From the NCBI GenBank assembly GCA_044224905.1, contig JBGAJN010000004.1, positions 682,001-746,000 on the forward strand: DNA of 64,000 nucleotides, written 5' to 3'. Within the stretch, counting starts at the first letter, position 1. Each line of letters begins with the position of its first letter. The DNA comes from JBGAJN01 sp044224905 (GTDB taxonomy: Bacteria > Verrucomicrobiota > Verrucomicrobiia > Limisphaerales > JBGAJN01). A program made the position numbers and the translations under genes. Under the pieces are notes generated by a model. It was not told the DNA's origin. It saw only the letters and a program-made list of their open reading frames with translations, and did not search any database. Below are positions 54,408 to 63,407 of this stretch, piece after piece.

Positions 54408-55826
54408 ATGGACCCGATCAAAACTGAAATCGTCGTGCTGGGCGCTGGCCCTGGTGGCTATGCGGCCGCGTTCTACGCCGCAGACCAAGGCAAGAAAGTC
54501 ATCCTCATCGAACAGGAGAAAAACCTCGGTGGCGTTTGCCTCAACCGCGGTTGCATTCCGTCGAAAGCGTTGATTCACGCCACGAAGATGATTCCTGAAG
54601 CGCGCGAAGCTGCCGCGCATGGTCTCACGTTCGAAGCGCCGAAGATCGATCTCAACAAGATGCGCGCGTGGAAAGACACCATCATCGCGAAGCTCTCCGG
54701 AGGCATCGGCATGCTCGCCAAGGCGCGCGGTGTGCAAGTCATCAGCGGGCGCGGTCACTTCGAAGATTCGAAGACCCTGCGGGTTGAGACGGCCGAAGGT
54801 CAGAAGTTCGTCACCTACGATCATTGCATCGTCGCCGTCGGCTCGAAGCCGGCGTTGCCGAAAGCATGGGATCTCGGAAACCCGCGCGTAATGACCTCCA
54901 CCGAGGCGTTGCAGATTGAGGACATTCCACAATCGTTACTCGTCGTCGGCGCCGGATACATCGGCATGGAGTTGGGCACCGTTTACGCCGCTCTCGGCAG
55001 CAAAGTTACCGTGGTAGAAGCGCTCGATGGCATGTTGATGGGCGCTGATTCCGATCTCGTTCGCCCCGTGCAGAAGGCGGCCGAGAAGGCGTTCACTCAA
55101 ATTCGCTTCAAGGCCAAGGTTCAGAAGATGGCCACCGTCGGCAAGCAGATCAAAGTGGTGATCGAACACGACGGCAAGACTGTCGAAGAGCTCTACGATC
55201 GCGTGCTCGTTTCTGTCGGCCGCGTGCCGAACGGCGAGAATCTCGGCCTCGAAAACACCACGGTCGCGCGCGACGAAAAAGGCTTCATCAAAGTTAACGC
55301 GCAACAGCAGACTTCCGATCCGCACATCTACGCCATCGGCGACATCGCAGGCGGCGTCATGCTTGCCCACAAGGCTTCCAAGGAAGCGCGCATTGCGGTC
55401 GAAACGTTGCTCGGCGAAGCGGCCGCGTTTGAAAATGTTATTATTCCAGCGGTCGTGTTCACTGAACCCGAAGTCGCCTGGTGCGGTCTCACCGAGAATG
55501 AAGCGAAAGCCAAGGGCATCGAAGTGAAAGTGGCCCGCTTCCCGTGGGGCGCTTCTGGTCGCGCGTTAACCTTCGACAAGACCGACGGCCTCACCAAGCT
55601 CATCGTCGATCCGCAAACTGAGCGAGTGCTCGGCGTGGGCATCGTGGGTCACGGCGCCGGCGAACTGATCGGCGAAGGCGTCGTTGCCGTAGAAATGGGC
55701 GCCACCGCCAAAGATCTCGCGCTGTGCGTGCATCCGCACCCGACGCTCTCCGAAACGATCATGGAAGCGGCGGAGGTCTTCTACGGCCACGCAACGCACA
55801 TGTTCACCAAGCGCACGCAGCATTGA
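54408..55826 (+). CDS. lpdA: Dihydrolipoamide dehydrogenase (E3)
   Basis: 472 residues, the normal length. It reoxidises the lipoyl group of E2 using FAD and NAD+. The FAD motif is VVLGAGPGGYAAA; the redox-active pair is Cys44 and Cys49 in GGVCLNRGCIPSKA. The second nucleotide motif is VVGAGYIGMELGTVYAALGS. The C-terminal HPHPTLSE holds the catalytic His-Glu of the partner subunit. It follows the E2 gene, so both belong to one operon. The intervening sequence contains cgtaaatcgtaactcgtaaat, a small dispersed repeat. Confidence 0.96.
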   Translation: MDPIKTEIVVLGAGPGGYAAAFYAADQGKKVILIEQEKNLGGVCLNRGCIPSKALIHATKMIPEAREAAAHGLTFEAPKIDLNKMRAWKDTIIAKLSGGIGMLAKARGVQVISGRGHFEDSKTLRVETAEGQKFVTYDHCIVAVGSKPALPKAWDLGNPRVMTSTEALQIEDIPQSLLVVGAGYIGMELGTVYAALGSKVTVVEALDGMLMGADSDLVRPVQKAAEKAFTQIRFKAKVQKMATVGKQIKVVIEHDGKTVEELYDRVLVSVGRVPNGENLGLENTTVARDEKGFIKVNAQQQTSDPHIYAIGDIAGGVMLAHKASKEARIAVETLLGEAAAFENVIIPAVVFTEPEVAWCGLTENEAKAKGIEVKVARFPWGASGRALTFDKTDGLTKLIVDPQTERVLGVGIVGHGAGELIGEGVVAVEMGATAKDLALCVHPHPTLSETIMEAAEVFYGHATHMFTKRTQH

Positions 55827-55919
55827 TCCTGCGACTCGCGCGCTTTCGAACGACCGCGTCCGGTTGTGTGAATTTTCCGGCACACGAACTGTCCAACTGA
55901 CCAACTAAAAGCACCAATC

Positions 55920-56870
55920 ATGATCGTCTCCTTGCGCCAAATCTCCGCCACCGCCGCCGTTCTCCTCACCGCCGTCGCCGCCTTCGCCGCACCGCGAGCA
56001 GAACACGTCTTCATCGTCAGCTTCGACGGCGGCAAGCCTGCCGTGATCGACAAGAGCGCCATGCCGACGCTCAAGGGAATGGTCAAGGAAGGCGCGCACA
56101 CGTGGACCGCGCAGACCATTTTCCCGAGCATCACCCTGCCCTCGCACACGTCAATGCTCACCGGCGTCGATATCAAGAAACACAATATCACCTGGAACAA
56201 CTGGGTGCCCGGCGCAGGTCTGGTGAAGGTCCCCACGGTGTTCTCCGAGGCGAAGAAAGCCGGCGCATCGACGGCGATGTTTGTGGGCAAGGAGAAGTTC
56301 AAACACTTGAACCTGCCCGGCACGGTCGACGAATTTTCATATGCCACGGCGAAGCAGGCGGAGATCACCAAGGACGACGGCAGCAACGCCGGAAAGAAGG
56401 ATGGCAAAACCAAGATGACCAAGGAGGGCACGGTCCTCGCCAACGTCGTCGCTTCCGAAGCCGCCGCCTACATCATCGCCAAGAAACCACAGCTGTGCTT
56501 CGTGCACTTCGCCGATCCGGACAACGCCGGGCACAAGTACGGCTGGGGCACCCCGCAGCAGATCGAAGCGTTCGCCAACTCGGATGCCGCTCTTGCCGTG
56601 TTGAAGTCCGCGATTGAAAAGGCTGGCATCGCCGGATCCAGCGTCGTGATCATGAGCGCCGATCACGGGGGTCATGACAAAACGCACGGATCGAATTCGC
56701 CCGAGGACATGAACATTCCCTGGATCGCGTGGGGCAAGGGCGTGAAGAAGAATTTCACCATCACTGCGCCGGTGAAAACGTACGACACGGCTGCGACCGC
56801 GTTGTGGTTGTTGGATCGTCCGATTCCCGCCGACTTCGACGGCAAGCCGGTCACGAGCGCGTTCGAGTAA
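55920..56870 (+). CDS. Secreted alkaline-phosphatase-family phosphodiesterase (NPP-like)
   Basis: 316 residues with a signal peptide (QISATAAVLLTAVAAFAAP). HVFIVSFDGGKP supplies the first metal aspartate. TIFPSITLPSHTSMLTG has the nucleophilic threonine region of nucleotide pyrophosphatase/phosphodiesterases. FVHFADPDNAGHKYGWG and SADHGGHDKTHG give the remaining metal D/H ligands. It probably hydrolyses phosphodiesters or phosphomonoesters outside the cytoplasm. It lies 94 bases after lpdA and is probably separate in function. Substrate is not assignable. Confidence 0.88.
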   Translation: MIVSLRQISATAAVLLTAVAAFAAPRAEHVFIVSFDGGKPAVIDKSAMPTLKGMVKEGAHTWTAQTIFPSITLPSHTSMLTGVDIKKHNITWNNWVPGAGLVKVPTVFSEAKKAGASTAMFVGKEKFKHLNLPGTVDEFSYATAKQAEITKDDGSNAGKKDGKTKMTKEGTVLANVVASEAAAYIIAKKPQLCFVHFADPDNAGHKYGWGTPQQIEAFANSDAALAVLKSAIEKAGIAGSSVVIMSADHGGHDKTHGSNSPEDMNIPWIAWGKGVKKNFTITAPVKTYDTAATALWLLDRPIPADFDGKPVTSAFE

Positions 56871-56873
56871 AGC

Positions 56874-57896
56874 TTACTCGTCCTCGAGCGGAATCTCGCG
56901 GGAAACGCAGGCGGGCTTGAGTTTCACGAACTTGATGATGCGCCCGCGACCGTCGGCAATCTGCTGCGGCGTGAGACGTTCGGACAACTTCTCCAACTCC
57001 TCCATCCCGCGCGCATCGAGGTTTTTCGCTGCGAGCCCGTACCATTGATATGCCTTCACGGGATCGCGTTCCACCCCGCGACCGTTAAGGTAGCAGGATC
57101 CGAGCTGCACTTGGGCGATCGGCAAGCCCACCTCCGCTGCGGCACGATACCAGCGCGCCGCCATTTCCAGGTTCACGTCGAAACCAATCCCCTTCTCACA
57201 CGCCAGGCCGATCTCGTATTCCGCCTCGGGATGGCCTTGCTCCGCCGCCTTGGCGAACCACCGCACGGACTCCAGTTCGTTTCGCGAAACGCCATGCCCG
57301 TTCGCATAGCAGGCGCCCAGACTGAACTCGGCCATCGCGTCGCCCCGCTCGGCGGCTTTGCGATAACAACTTACCGCGAGGTCATAGTTCTGCGGCGTGC
57401 CAACCCCGTTTTGATGGCAGATCCCCAGGCTCACTTGCGCGGGCGCGTATTCCTGCGCGGCGGCTTTGGCGAACCACTTCACCGCTTCGACTGCATTCGT
57501 CTCCACGCCCTGACCGTTGGCGTAGCAAATACCGATGCTGTTTTCCGCGGGCGCGAAGTTTTTCTTTGCCGCGAGATTGAACCACTTGAAGGCCTCATTG
57601 TAGTCGGGCAGCACCGAATCGCCGTTGGCGTAACAGACGCCGAGCTTGAATTGCGCCGCGACGTCGCCTCCCTCGGCCGCCTGCTTGAGCCGTTCAATGG
57701 CGTCGGGAGAATATGTACCCGTGTACGCGTGCTTGTGCAGCGGACGAACGACGACCTTCTCCGGCTCCTTCGGGGCGGACAACGATGCGAATGCGGCCGG
57801 ACCTTCGAGCTTTTTTCCGCGCAGACGGGCGATGAGTTTCCGGCAGCCAAAGATCAGGTGCCACACGCCCATCCAAAAAATCCGCAGAGGATTCAT
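56874..57896 (-). CDS. Sel1-repeat (SLR) protein
   Basis: 340 residues. An N-terminal hydrophobic/basic stretch (RIFWMGVWHLIFGCRKLIARLRG) may be a membrane anchor. Six 36-residue Sel1 repeats then run from ~75 to 300, each of the type AxxxLGxCYxNGxGV followed by AxxWFxxAAxxG. Sel1 repeats form helical solenoids that bind other proteins, often in envelope signalling. The C-terminus is charged. It converges on the phosphodiesterase gene with three bases between stops. No enzymatic domain is present. Confidence 0.9.
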   Translation of the reverse strand: MNPLRIFWMGVWHLIFGCRKLIARLRGKKLEGPAAFASLSAPKEPEKVVVRPLHKHAYTGTYSPDAIERLKQAAEGGDVAAQFKLGVCYANGDSVLPDYNEAFKWFNLAAKKNFAPAENSIGICYANGQGVETNAVEAVKWFAKAAAQEYAPAQVSLGICHQNGVGTPQNYDLAVSCYRKAAERGDAMAEFSLGACYANGHGVSRNELESVRWFAKAAEQGHPEAEYEIGLACEKGIGFDVNLEMAARWYRAAAEVGLPIAQVQLGSCYLNGRGVERDPVKAYQWYGLAAKNLDARGMEELEKLSERLTPQQIADGRGRIIKFVKLKPACVSREIPLEDE

Positions 57897-57984
57897 GGCG
57901 TGAATGTATCGAGGTTCACGCCTGGGAGCCAGCCGGGATTCACCAATCTGCCGTTCAGTTCGTCCGCACGCGGAACGGTGGCAA

Positions 57985-58956
57985 TCACGCTTTCTTCTTT
58001 TTGTCGGTCGCCTTTTTCGGCGCGGGCGGCGGACTCTGGGGCGGGATTTCGGCGAAGCCAGGTGCCGCTTGCTCGAGATTCGGGGTCACGTCGGCATCGA
58101 AGTTACGCGTCGCCCAGCCGAGGCCGCCGAGGAGAATGCTTTGGAAGGTCGGATTGGTCCACACGTCCTCGCGATGGCCCATCGACGTGTAGAACACTCG
58201 TCCGGTGCCGTGCATCCGCGCCCACGTCGCCGGGTAGGGAGCGCGTTTGTATTCGTTACCTTCCATCGGGCCAGTTTCCTGCACGAGCAGCACGTGAAGG
58301 TTCTTCGCGAAGTCCTTCAACGAGTACCACTCCTCGTTGGGGCCAAAATCTTTTTCGACCTTGTCAAAGCCGGGGAACTTCGGATCAACCACGCGCATCT
58401 TGGAAGGCTGTTGTTTTCCGTGCTTGATGAATTCACCACCCAGCATTTTGACATACGGATCGGCCGCGTCGCCGTAATTCTTGTAACGCCCACCCCGTTC
58501 CGTCGGATTGCCGCCGCCGGATTCACCCGTGTGGAACGTGTCGCTGGCCGAATGCGTGCCCACGAAACCCTTGCCGTTCGCGACGGCATCGAGGAAGGCT
58601 TGCTTGCCTTCCTTGGTCATGGGGGGCTGCTTGTCGTTGCCTTCGGTGGTGAGGTCGCCAGTGGTGTAAAAGAACAGCGCGTCGAACTGCGCGAGATACT
58701 TCGGCGTGAACAACGAGCCGTCCTTGCTGAAGGTGAATTCAAATCCGTTCTTCGGCCCGATATCCGCGAGAACCTGCTCGGCAAAGCTCGGCTGGCCGTT
58801 GTTGCGCTTGATCGCCGAGTGCTCGAATCCGGAAGACTTGGAGAAAAAGAGCACTTTGCGCTTCGGCGCCGCCACGGCCCGAGGCAGGGAAAAACTGGCG
58901 AATGCAAGTCCGAGCGCGGCCGCGCCGGTACGGGAAATCATTTCACGACGATTCAT
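57985..58956 (-). CDS. ThuA-domain protein with Tat-type leader
   Basis: 323 residues from the ATG at 58956; longer readings would overlap the plus-strand ferredoxin gene. A Tat-like leader is present (NRREMISRTGAAALGLAFASF). The ThuA domain shows KVLFFSKSSGFEHSAIKRNN, FDALFFYTTGDLT, GFVGTHSASDTFH, GGEFIKHGKQQPSKM and RVFYTSMGHREDVW. It is the third ThuA domain in the window and probably modifies or binds a sugar-related compound outside the cytoplasm. The C-terminus is a Pro/Lys-rich tail (PPPAPKKATDKKKKA), as in the other ThuA proteins here. Confidence 0.88.
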   Translation of the reverse strand: MNRREMISRTGAAALGLAFASFSLPRAVAAPKRKVLFFSKSSGFEHSAIKRNNGQPSFAEQVLADIGPKNGFEFTFSKDGSLFTPKYLAQFDALFFYTTGDLTTEGNDKQPPMTKEGKQAFLDAVANGKGFVGTHSASDTFHTGESGGGNPTERGGRYKNYGDAADPYVKMLGGEFIKHGKQQPSKMRVVDPKFPGFDKVEKDFGPNEEWYSLKDFAKNLHVLLVQETGPMEGNEYKRAPYPATWARMHGTGRVFYTSMGHREDVWTNPTFQSILLGGLGWATRNFDADVTPNLEQAAPGFAEIPPQSPPPAPKKATDKKKKA

Positions 58957-59142
58957 GGAAGTGGAGTATTGGGCAGTCACAGGGTTGTTCGGATGGGACA
59001 CGAGCCGATCATGAACATCTTGTCCCAAAAGAAAAGCGGGAAACGTGTCGAGCGGCGCGGCCGCACGGCGATACGCCGGGTGACGCGCAGTTTTCCGCTC
59101 ACGCGACTGGAGTTCGCAACGCTTCCGCGCTACAAGACATTC

Positions 59143-59508
59143 ATGAACGCGCTCGCTTCCGCCGTCACCGACCTCGGCGTCGAAAAATACCGGCGTCACA
59201 TTCTTCTCTGCGCGGATCAGACCAAGCCCAAGTGCTGCGCCGAAGAAGCCGGCCTGGAGTCCTGGGAGTATTTGAAGCGCCGGCTGAAAGAATTGAACCT
59301 CGTCGGCCCGGAAGCGCTCGTGTTCCGCACCAAGGCGAACTGCCTGCAAATCTGCGTGAGCGGTCCCATCGCCGTGGTGTATCCGGAGGCCGTCTGGTAT
59401 CACTCCTGCACTCCGCAAGTTCTGGAGCGCATCGTGCAGGAACACCTCATCGGCGGAAAGCCGGTGACGGAATTTGCGTTCGCTAAAAATCCGTTCGCTG
59501 GCCGGTAA
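59143..59508 (+). CDS. (2Fe-2S) ferredoxin-domain protein (thioredoxin-like fold)
   Basis: 121 residues from the ATG at 59143. RRHILLCADQTKPKCCAEEAG and later FRTKANCLQICVSGPIAVVYPE give four cysteines in the spacing of thioredoxin-like [2Fe-2S] ferredoxins. VWYHSCTPQVLERIVQEHLIGGKPV is the typical C-terminal helix. It carries electrons in the cytoplasm; its partner enzyme is unknown. An in-frame upstream ATG at 59011 gives a basic extension that does not look like the family. It lies 43 bases before the MFS gene. Confidence 0.88.
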   Translation: MNALASAVTDLGVEKYRRHILLCADQTKPKCCAEEAGLESWEYLKRRLKELNLVGPEALVFRTKANCLQICVSGPIAVVYPEAVWYHSCTPQVLERIVQEHLIGGKPVTEFAFAKNPFAGR

Positions 59509-59551
59509 TTGTTAATTGCCTGCCACACATACGGTCGCTACTGTCCGGCCC

Positions 59552-60979
59552 ATGCCCGGACAATCGAACCCCATAGCCACGCCTGCTGGCGTCCCCCCGG
59601 CGACCAAGGAAGTGTCCAGCCTGCGCGAACTTTCGCCCCAGCAGTGGAAGTCCGGCATCGCCGCGTGGCTCGGCTGGCTGTTCGACGGACTCGACATGCA
59701 CCTCTACGGGTTGGTGGCGCTGCCGTTCGTTACGGCGCTGGTGCTCAACCAATATCCCAACCTCGGGACCGACGCCGCGACAACCATGGCGAAGGACAAG
59801 GCTGGTATCATACAAGCGGCATTTCTTTTTGGGTGGGCGCTGGGCGGAGGATTTTTCGGACGCATGGGCGACTTGCTCGGACGCAGCCGGGCGTTGAGCC
59901 TGACGATTTTGACCTACGCAGCGTTCACCGGTCTCGCGTTCTTCGCGCACACGTGGTGGCAGTTGATGATCTTCCGTTTCCTCGCCGCGCTGGGTATCGG
60001 TGGCGAATGGGCCGTCGGCTCGGCGTTGCTCTCGGAAACGTGGCCGAAGAACTGGCGTCCGTGGATCGCCGCTGTGCTGCAAACCGGCGTGAACCTCGGC
60101 GTGCTTCTCGCTTGCCTGACGACCTACCTCATGGCCGATCTGCATCCGAAGTACGTGTTCCTCGTTGGCATCATGCCAGCGTTGCTCGTGTTTTGGATTC
60201 GTCGTCACGTGCCCGAGCCGGATGAATGGCACGCCGCGCAAAACGCTGCGAAGGGAAAGCCTCCGGGCGTGTTCGATCTCTTTCGGGGTGAAGTGCGCCG
60301 AACCACATTGCTGACCATCATCGTGTGCGCGTCCGGGCTTACCGCGTGGTGGGCGTTCATGTTCTGGCACGCGCAACACTTGCGGAGCCTTCCCGAACTC
60401 GCGGATTCGCTCAACGCGCGCTATCCCGCATTCGTGGCAGAGTTCACGGCGGCGAACGCCACCGTGGCGCCGCCTGCGTTGGACAAATGGGTCGCGTCGG
60501 AAAAACAAAAGGTCGTCAGCATTGCGTTCTTCCTGATCATCGGCGTGTCGATCGTTGGAAATTTCTTTGCATCCTTCATCGCGCGCAAGGTCGGCTACCG
60601 ACGGGCGATCGCGGCCTGTTACGCCGGCTTCTTCATTTCGATGTTCGCTACCTTCTACCAACCGCGCGGCTGGGAATCGCTCCTGTGGGTTTGGTTTCCG
60701 ATCGTGGGATTTTTCTCTGGCGTCTTCGGTCTCTTCACGATGTATCTGCCGCCGCTGTTTCCCACGCTGCTTCGAACCACCGGCGCGGGATTTTGCTACA
60801 ATATTGGTCGCATCGCCTCCGCGGTGGGCGTGGGCTTTTCCGGAGTGATCACGAGCGGGGTGGATTTCCGCACGACGCTGTTCTACGCGTCGTTCCTCTA
60901 CGTTCCGGCGTTTGTTGTGGCCCTGATTCTCCCGGAACCGCCAGATGAAGCCGGCCCTGCTGGGGAATTGGAAACGTGA
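59552..60979 (+). CDS. MFS transporter (sugar/organic acid:H+ symporter type)
   Basis: 475 residues from the ATG at 59552; an upstream TTG adds 12 residues. There are about 12 hydrophobic segments. GWLFDGLDMHLYGLVALPFV and FFGRMGDLLGRSRALSLTILTY are the first helix and the loop 2-3 motif of the MFS. GGEWAVGSALLSETWPKNWRP matches the metabolite:H+ symporter subfamily (sialate or aromatic acid type). A large loop near 250-330 precedes the C-terminal half. The substrate cannot be told from sequence alone. Confidence 0.88.
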   Translation: MPGQSNPIATPAGVPPATKEVSSLRELSPQQWKSGIAAWLGWLFDGLDMHLYGLVALPFVTALVLNQYPNLGTDAATTMAKDKAGIIQAAFLFGWALGGGFFGRMGDLLGRSRALSLTILTYAAFTGLAFFAHTWWQLMIFRFLAALGIGGEWAVGSALLSETWPKNWRPWIAAVLQTGVNLGVLLACLTTYLMADLHPKYVFLVGIMPALLVFWIRRHVPEPDEWHAAQNAAKGKPPGVFDLFRGEVRRTTLLTIIVCASGLTAWWAFMFWHAQHLRSLPELADSLNARYPAFVAEFTAANATVAPPALDKWVASEKQKVVSIAFFLIIGVSIVGNFFASFIARKVGYRRAIAACYAGFFISMFATFYQPRGWESLLWVWFPIVGFFSGVFGLFTMYLPPLFPTLLRTTGAGFCYNIGRIASAVGVGFSGVITSGVDFRTTLFYASFLYVPAFVVALILPEPPDEAGPAGELET

Positions 60980-60994
60980 GCGGTTGACGCACGC

Positions 60995-61351
60995 CTACTT
61001 CAGCAAAGCACTCCAGTCGGCTTCGTTGAAACCAACGAGCCCAAATTTGGCTGTCAGCAGAAATGGTCGCTTCACTAGGTTGCCATTCTTCGCGAGCAGG
61101 GCGAGCGCTTCGGCGGTGCTCAATTTCGGCAGGCGTTCCTTCATGTTCATCGCCTTGTAATCCTGACCCGAAGTATTGAACAGCTTGCGAATCTCGCCGT
61201 CGTAGTAGCCGAGCATTCGCTCCAGTTCGCGCAGAGTCGGCGGCTGTTCGCGGATCGGCACCTCGGTGAAATCCACGCCGCGAGCGTTGAGGAATTTCAC
61301 CGCATTGCGACATGTGCCGCAATTCTTGTAGGTGTAAACTCGCAACTTCAT
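60995..61351 (-). CDS. ArsC/Spx-family thioredoxin-fold protein
   Basis: 118 residues. It starts MKLRVYTYKNCGTCRNAVKFL, with the CxxC pair of Spx/YffB-type ArsC-like proteins, and ends with VKRPFLLTAKFGLVGFNEADW, close to the typical RPxL...GF pattern. Such proteins act as thiol-based reductases or as RNA-polymerase-binding stress regulators. Arsenate reductase activity is not implied by sequence alone and no ars gene is nearby. It lies 24 bases after the SDR gene, so co-transcription is likely. Confidence 0.87.
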   Translation of the reverse strand: MKLRVYTYKNCGTCRNAVKFLNARGVDFTEVPIREQPPTLRELERMLGYYDGEIRKLFNTSGQDYKAMNMKERLPKLSTAEALALLAKNGNLVKRPFLLTAKFGLVGFNEADWSALLK

Positions 61352-61375
61352 AAGCGCGCTCCCTTGCCCTTCCCG

Positions 61376-62143
61376 TCACTTGCCCACTGTCCAACCGCCT
61401 TCAATCAGGAACGTGGTTCCGGTGACGAACGAAGACTCGTCGCTCGCAAGGTAGAGCGCCGCCGCAGCGATCTCTTCTGGTTTGCCCATGCGACCGAGCA
61501 CCTGGGTGGACGCCATGTCTTCGTAAGCTTTCTTGGGATCCGGATATTCCTTGAGGCGCGCGCTCACGAACGGCGTCTCGACGCGGCCGGGGCAGATCGC
61601 ATTCGCGCGGATGCCTTGCTTAGCGTGATCGAGCGCAATGCATTTGGTGAGCCCCACCACCGCGAATTTCGTGGTGCAATACGCCAACCGATCGCTCACC
61701 GCGCACACGCCGCCGATCGACGCGAGGTTGATAATGTTGCCTGATCGCTTGGCGAGCATGCCGTCGATGAAGGCCTTCGTGACGTTGAACGTTCCGCGCA
61801 CGTTGACGGAATACATGCGATCCAAATCCGCGCCGACCGTCGTCGCCATCGTGCCGACGTGACCGATGCCTGCGTTGTTGACCAAAATATCAAGCCGGCC
61901 GACCTGCGCATGCACGGCCTTAGCGACCGCCGCGCAAGAAGCCTCGTCGGCCACGTCGAGCTTCAGAAAGTCCGCCGTTCCGCCGGCAGCTTTGATGCGC
62001 GCCGCGGTGGCGTTGCCGCCGGCTTCATCGCGATCGGTGACGAATACGAACGCACCCGCTTTGGCAAAAGTTTCAGCGATAGCGGCACCGATTCCCGAAC
62101 CGGCACCGGTGACGAGGGAAATTTTCTGATCGAGTCGGAACAT
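61376..62143 (-). CDS. Short-chain dehydrogenase/reductase (SDR)
   Basis: 255 residues from the ATG at 62143 (MFRLDQKISLVTGAGSGIG). Classical SDR motifs are all present: the TGAGSGIG cofactor loop, LVNNAGIGH, the serine in NLASIGG, YCTTK (catalytic Tyr and Lys) and CPGRVETPF. ITDRDEAGG-like acid at the end of strand 2 suggests NAD(H) use. It is related to 3-oxoacyl-ACP reductases and sugar/steroid dehydrogenases; the substrate is unknown. It precedes the ArsC/Spx gene on the same strand. Confidence 0.92.
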   Translation of the reverse strand: MFRLDQKISLVTGAGSGIGAAIAETFAKAGAFVFVTDRDEAGGNATAARIKAAGGTADFLKLDVADEASCAAVAKAVHAQVGRLDILVNNAGIGHVGTMATTVGADLDRMYSVNVRGTFNVTKAFIDGMLAKRSGNIINLASIGGVCAVSDRLAYCTTKFAVVGLTKCIALDHAKQGIRANAICPGRVETPFVSARLKEYPDPKKAYEDMASTQVLGRMGKPEEIAAAALYLASDESSFVTGTTFLIEGGWTVGK

Positions 62144-62273
62144 AAAGTGACGCGAATCTGGCGAAGCGGGAAAACCGGCGCAACTTCTTTCACGGACCAC
62201 GAAGTGCGGCGGTTCCCAAACTTCTTAAAGTTCCGCACTTCATTTTCGCAGCGAAAGAGGCCATGGTTGCTTC

Positions 62274-62732
62274 ATGGCAACTGCGACTATCCCTGGGCGC
62301 CACAAAGAAGGCGTCGTCCAATTCTCCGTGTTCACTGCCAACCGCCTCGGTCGGCTTCACGATCTCACGCACCTGTTGCACTCGCATGCGGTGCACGTGC
62401 TGTCGTTGACGGTGGTCGATCTAACCGACAGCGCGATCATTCGCTGCGTGGTCGATGACCCGGAGAAGGCACGCGAGCTCATGCAGCAACACAGTTTTCC
62501 TTTTACCGAAAGTCCCGTGCTGGTGGTGGAAATGGATACGCCGTCGGAGCTGAACCGCGCGATGGCGGCGTTGCTCGAGGCCGAATTGAACATCAACCAT
62601 CTCTATTCGTTCATCCCGCATCCACGGGGCAAATCCATCATGGCGCTGAGCATGGAAGACAACGAAATGGGCGAACAGGTCTTGCGCCAGCATCAATTCC
62701 AAGTGCTGCGCCAGTCGGATCTGGCGCGGTAA
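62274..62732 (+). CDS. ACT-domain protein
   Basis: 152 residues with two ACT-like halves: VVQFSVFTANRLGRLHDLTHLL with VVDLTDSAIIRCVVDDPEKA, and VLVVEMDTPSELNRAMAALLEA with NINHLYSFI. ACT domains bind amino acids to control metabolic enzymes. No catalytic domain is attached, so it is probably a small regulatory subunit or sensor. It is divergent from the SDR gene. The ligand is unknown. Confidence 0.85.
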   Translation: MATATIPGRHKEGVVQFSVFTANRLGRLHDLTHLLHSHAVHVLSLTVVDLTDSAIIRCVVDDPEKARELMQQHSFPFTESPVLVVEMDTPSELNRAMAALLEAELNINHLYSFIPHPRGKSIMALSMEDNEMGEQVLRQHQFQVLRQSDLAR

Positions 62733-62792
62733 GCGGGAACCTTGGCAGACTGCGTGCGCTGCACGAGCGCGCCGATCAGCACCGGCAAAATC

Positions 62793-63302
62793 TCACCAAT
62801 GCCGATGCCGGTGTGGAGGACCAAAGTAGAACCGGACGCCCGGCCCGTAAAAATATGGTGAGTAGTAAACCGGAGGACCGTAGTAGTCGGGATACACGTA
62901 AACCGGAACGCCCGTCGGCGAATATTCCGGAGCCTTTTGGCTCATGTCGAAATAGATGCTTTTCGGAATGCGATCTTCATGACGGAAGCCCCGTCCCGTT
63001 CCGAACACGCGGACTTGCGGGAATTGATTCGTCGCCACTGGCAGAGCGCGCACCACATAGGTGAAGGACCCGAAATCGTGAAACGTTCCGTCGGGGTCGC
63101 CAAAGATTTTGAGATGTACCGGCGTGTTTCCGATGAGTTCGCCATCAGCCTCGATACGCGCGCCCGGTGGCGATGATTCGATCAAGACGTCATAGGCCAT
63201 TGTTCCATGCGGTCCGGGTTCCGCGCCCGGCGGGAGGGTCTGACATCCCGTGAATAAGGCCGCCACAATCAAGCCGGCGGTCAGGCTCAAGCTCGTCTTC
63301 AT
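62793..63302 (-). CDS. Lipoprotein with PEGA-like domain
   Basis: 169 residues from the ATG at 63302. A lipobox is present (IVAALFTGCQTLPPG). YDVLIESSPPGARIEADGELIGNTPV is a PEGA-type beta domain, often found in surface or wall-linked proteins. The C-terminal third is rich in Pro/Tyr/His (DYYGPPVYYSPYFYGPGVRF), a low-complexity tail common in exported lipoproteins. It is divergent from the partial gene at the window end. Function unknown. Confidence 0.82.
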   Translation of the reverse strand: MKTSLSLTAGLIVAALFTGCQTLPPGAEPGPHGTMAYDVLIESSPPGARIEADGELIGNTPVHLKIFGDPDGTFHDFGSFTYVVRALPVATNQFPQVRVFGTGRGFRHEDRIPKSIYFDMSQKAPEYSPTGVPVYVYPDYYGPPVYYSPYFYGPGVRFYFGPPHRHRHW

Positions 63303-63407
63303 ATGATTCACGATGCCCCAACTTCCGCCGCTGCACAACCGCACCACCAATTCGAATTAGAAACAAACTCGACCAGAGGCCACATCGGGTGTTCATTCCT
63401 TTGACCC

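Noticed and set aside
57904..59010. Upstream part of a long plus-strand frame ahead of the ferredoxin protein
   Set aside because: It lies antisense to the ThuA gene. Only the last 121 codons match a protein family.
58957..59445. N-terminal extension of the ThuA protein at 57985
   Set aside because: It would overlap the ferredoxin gene and lacks family similarity; the Tat leader begins at 58956.
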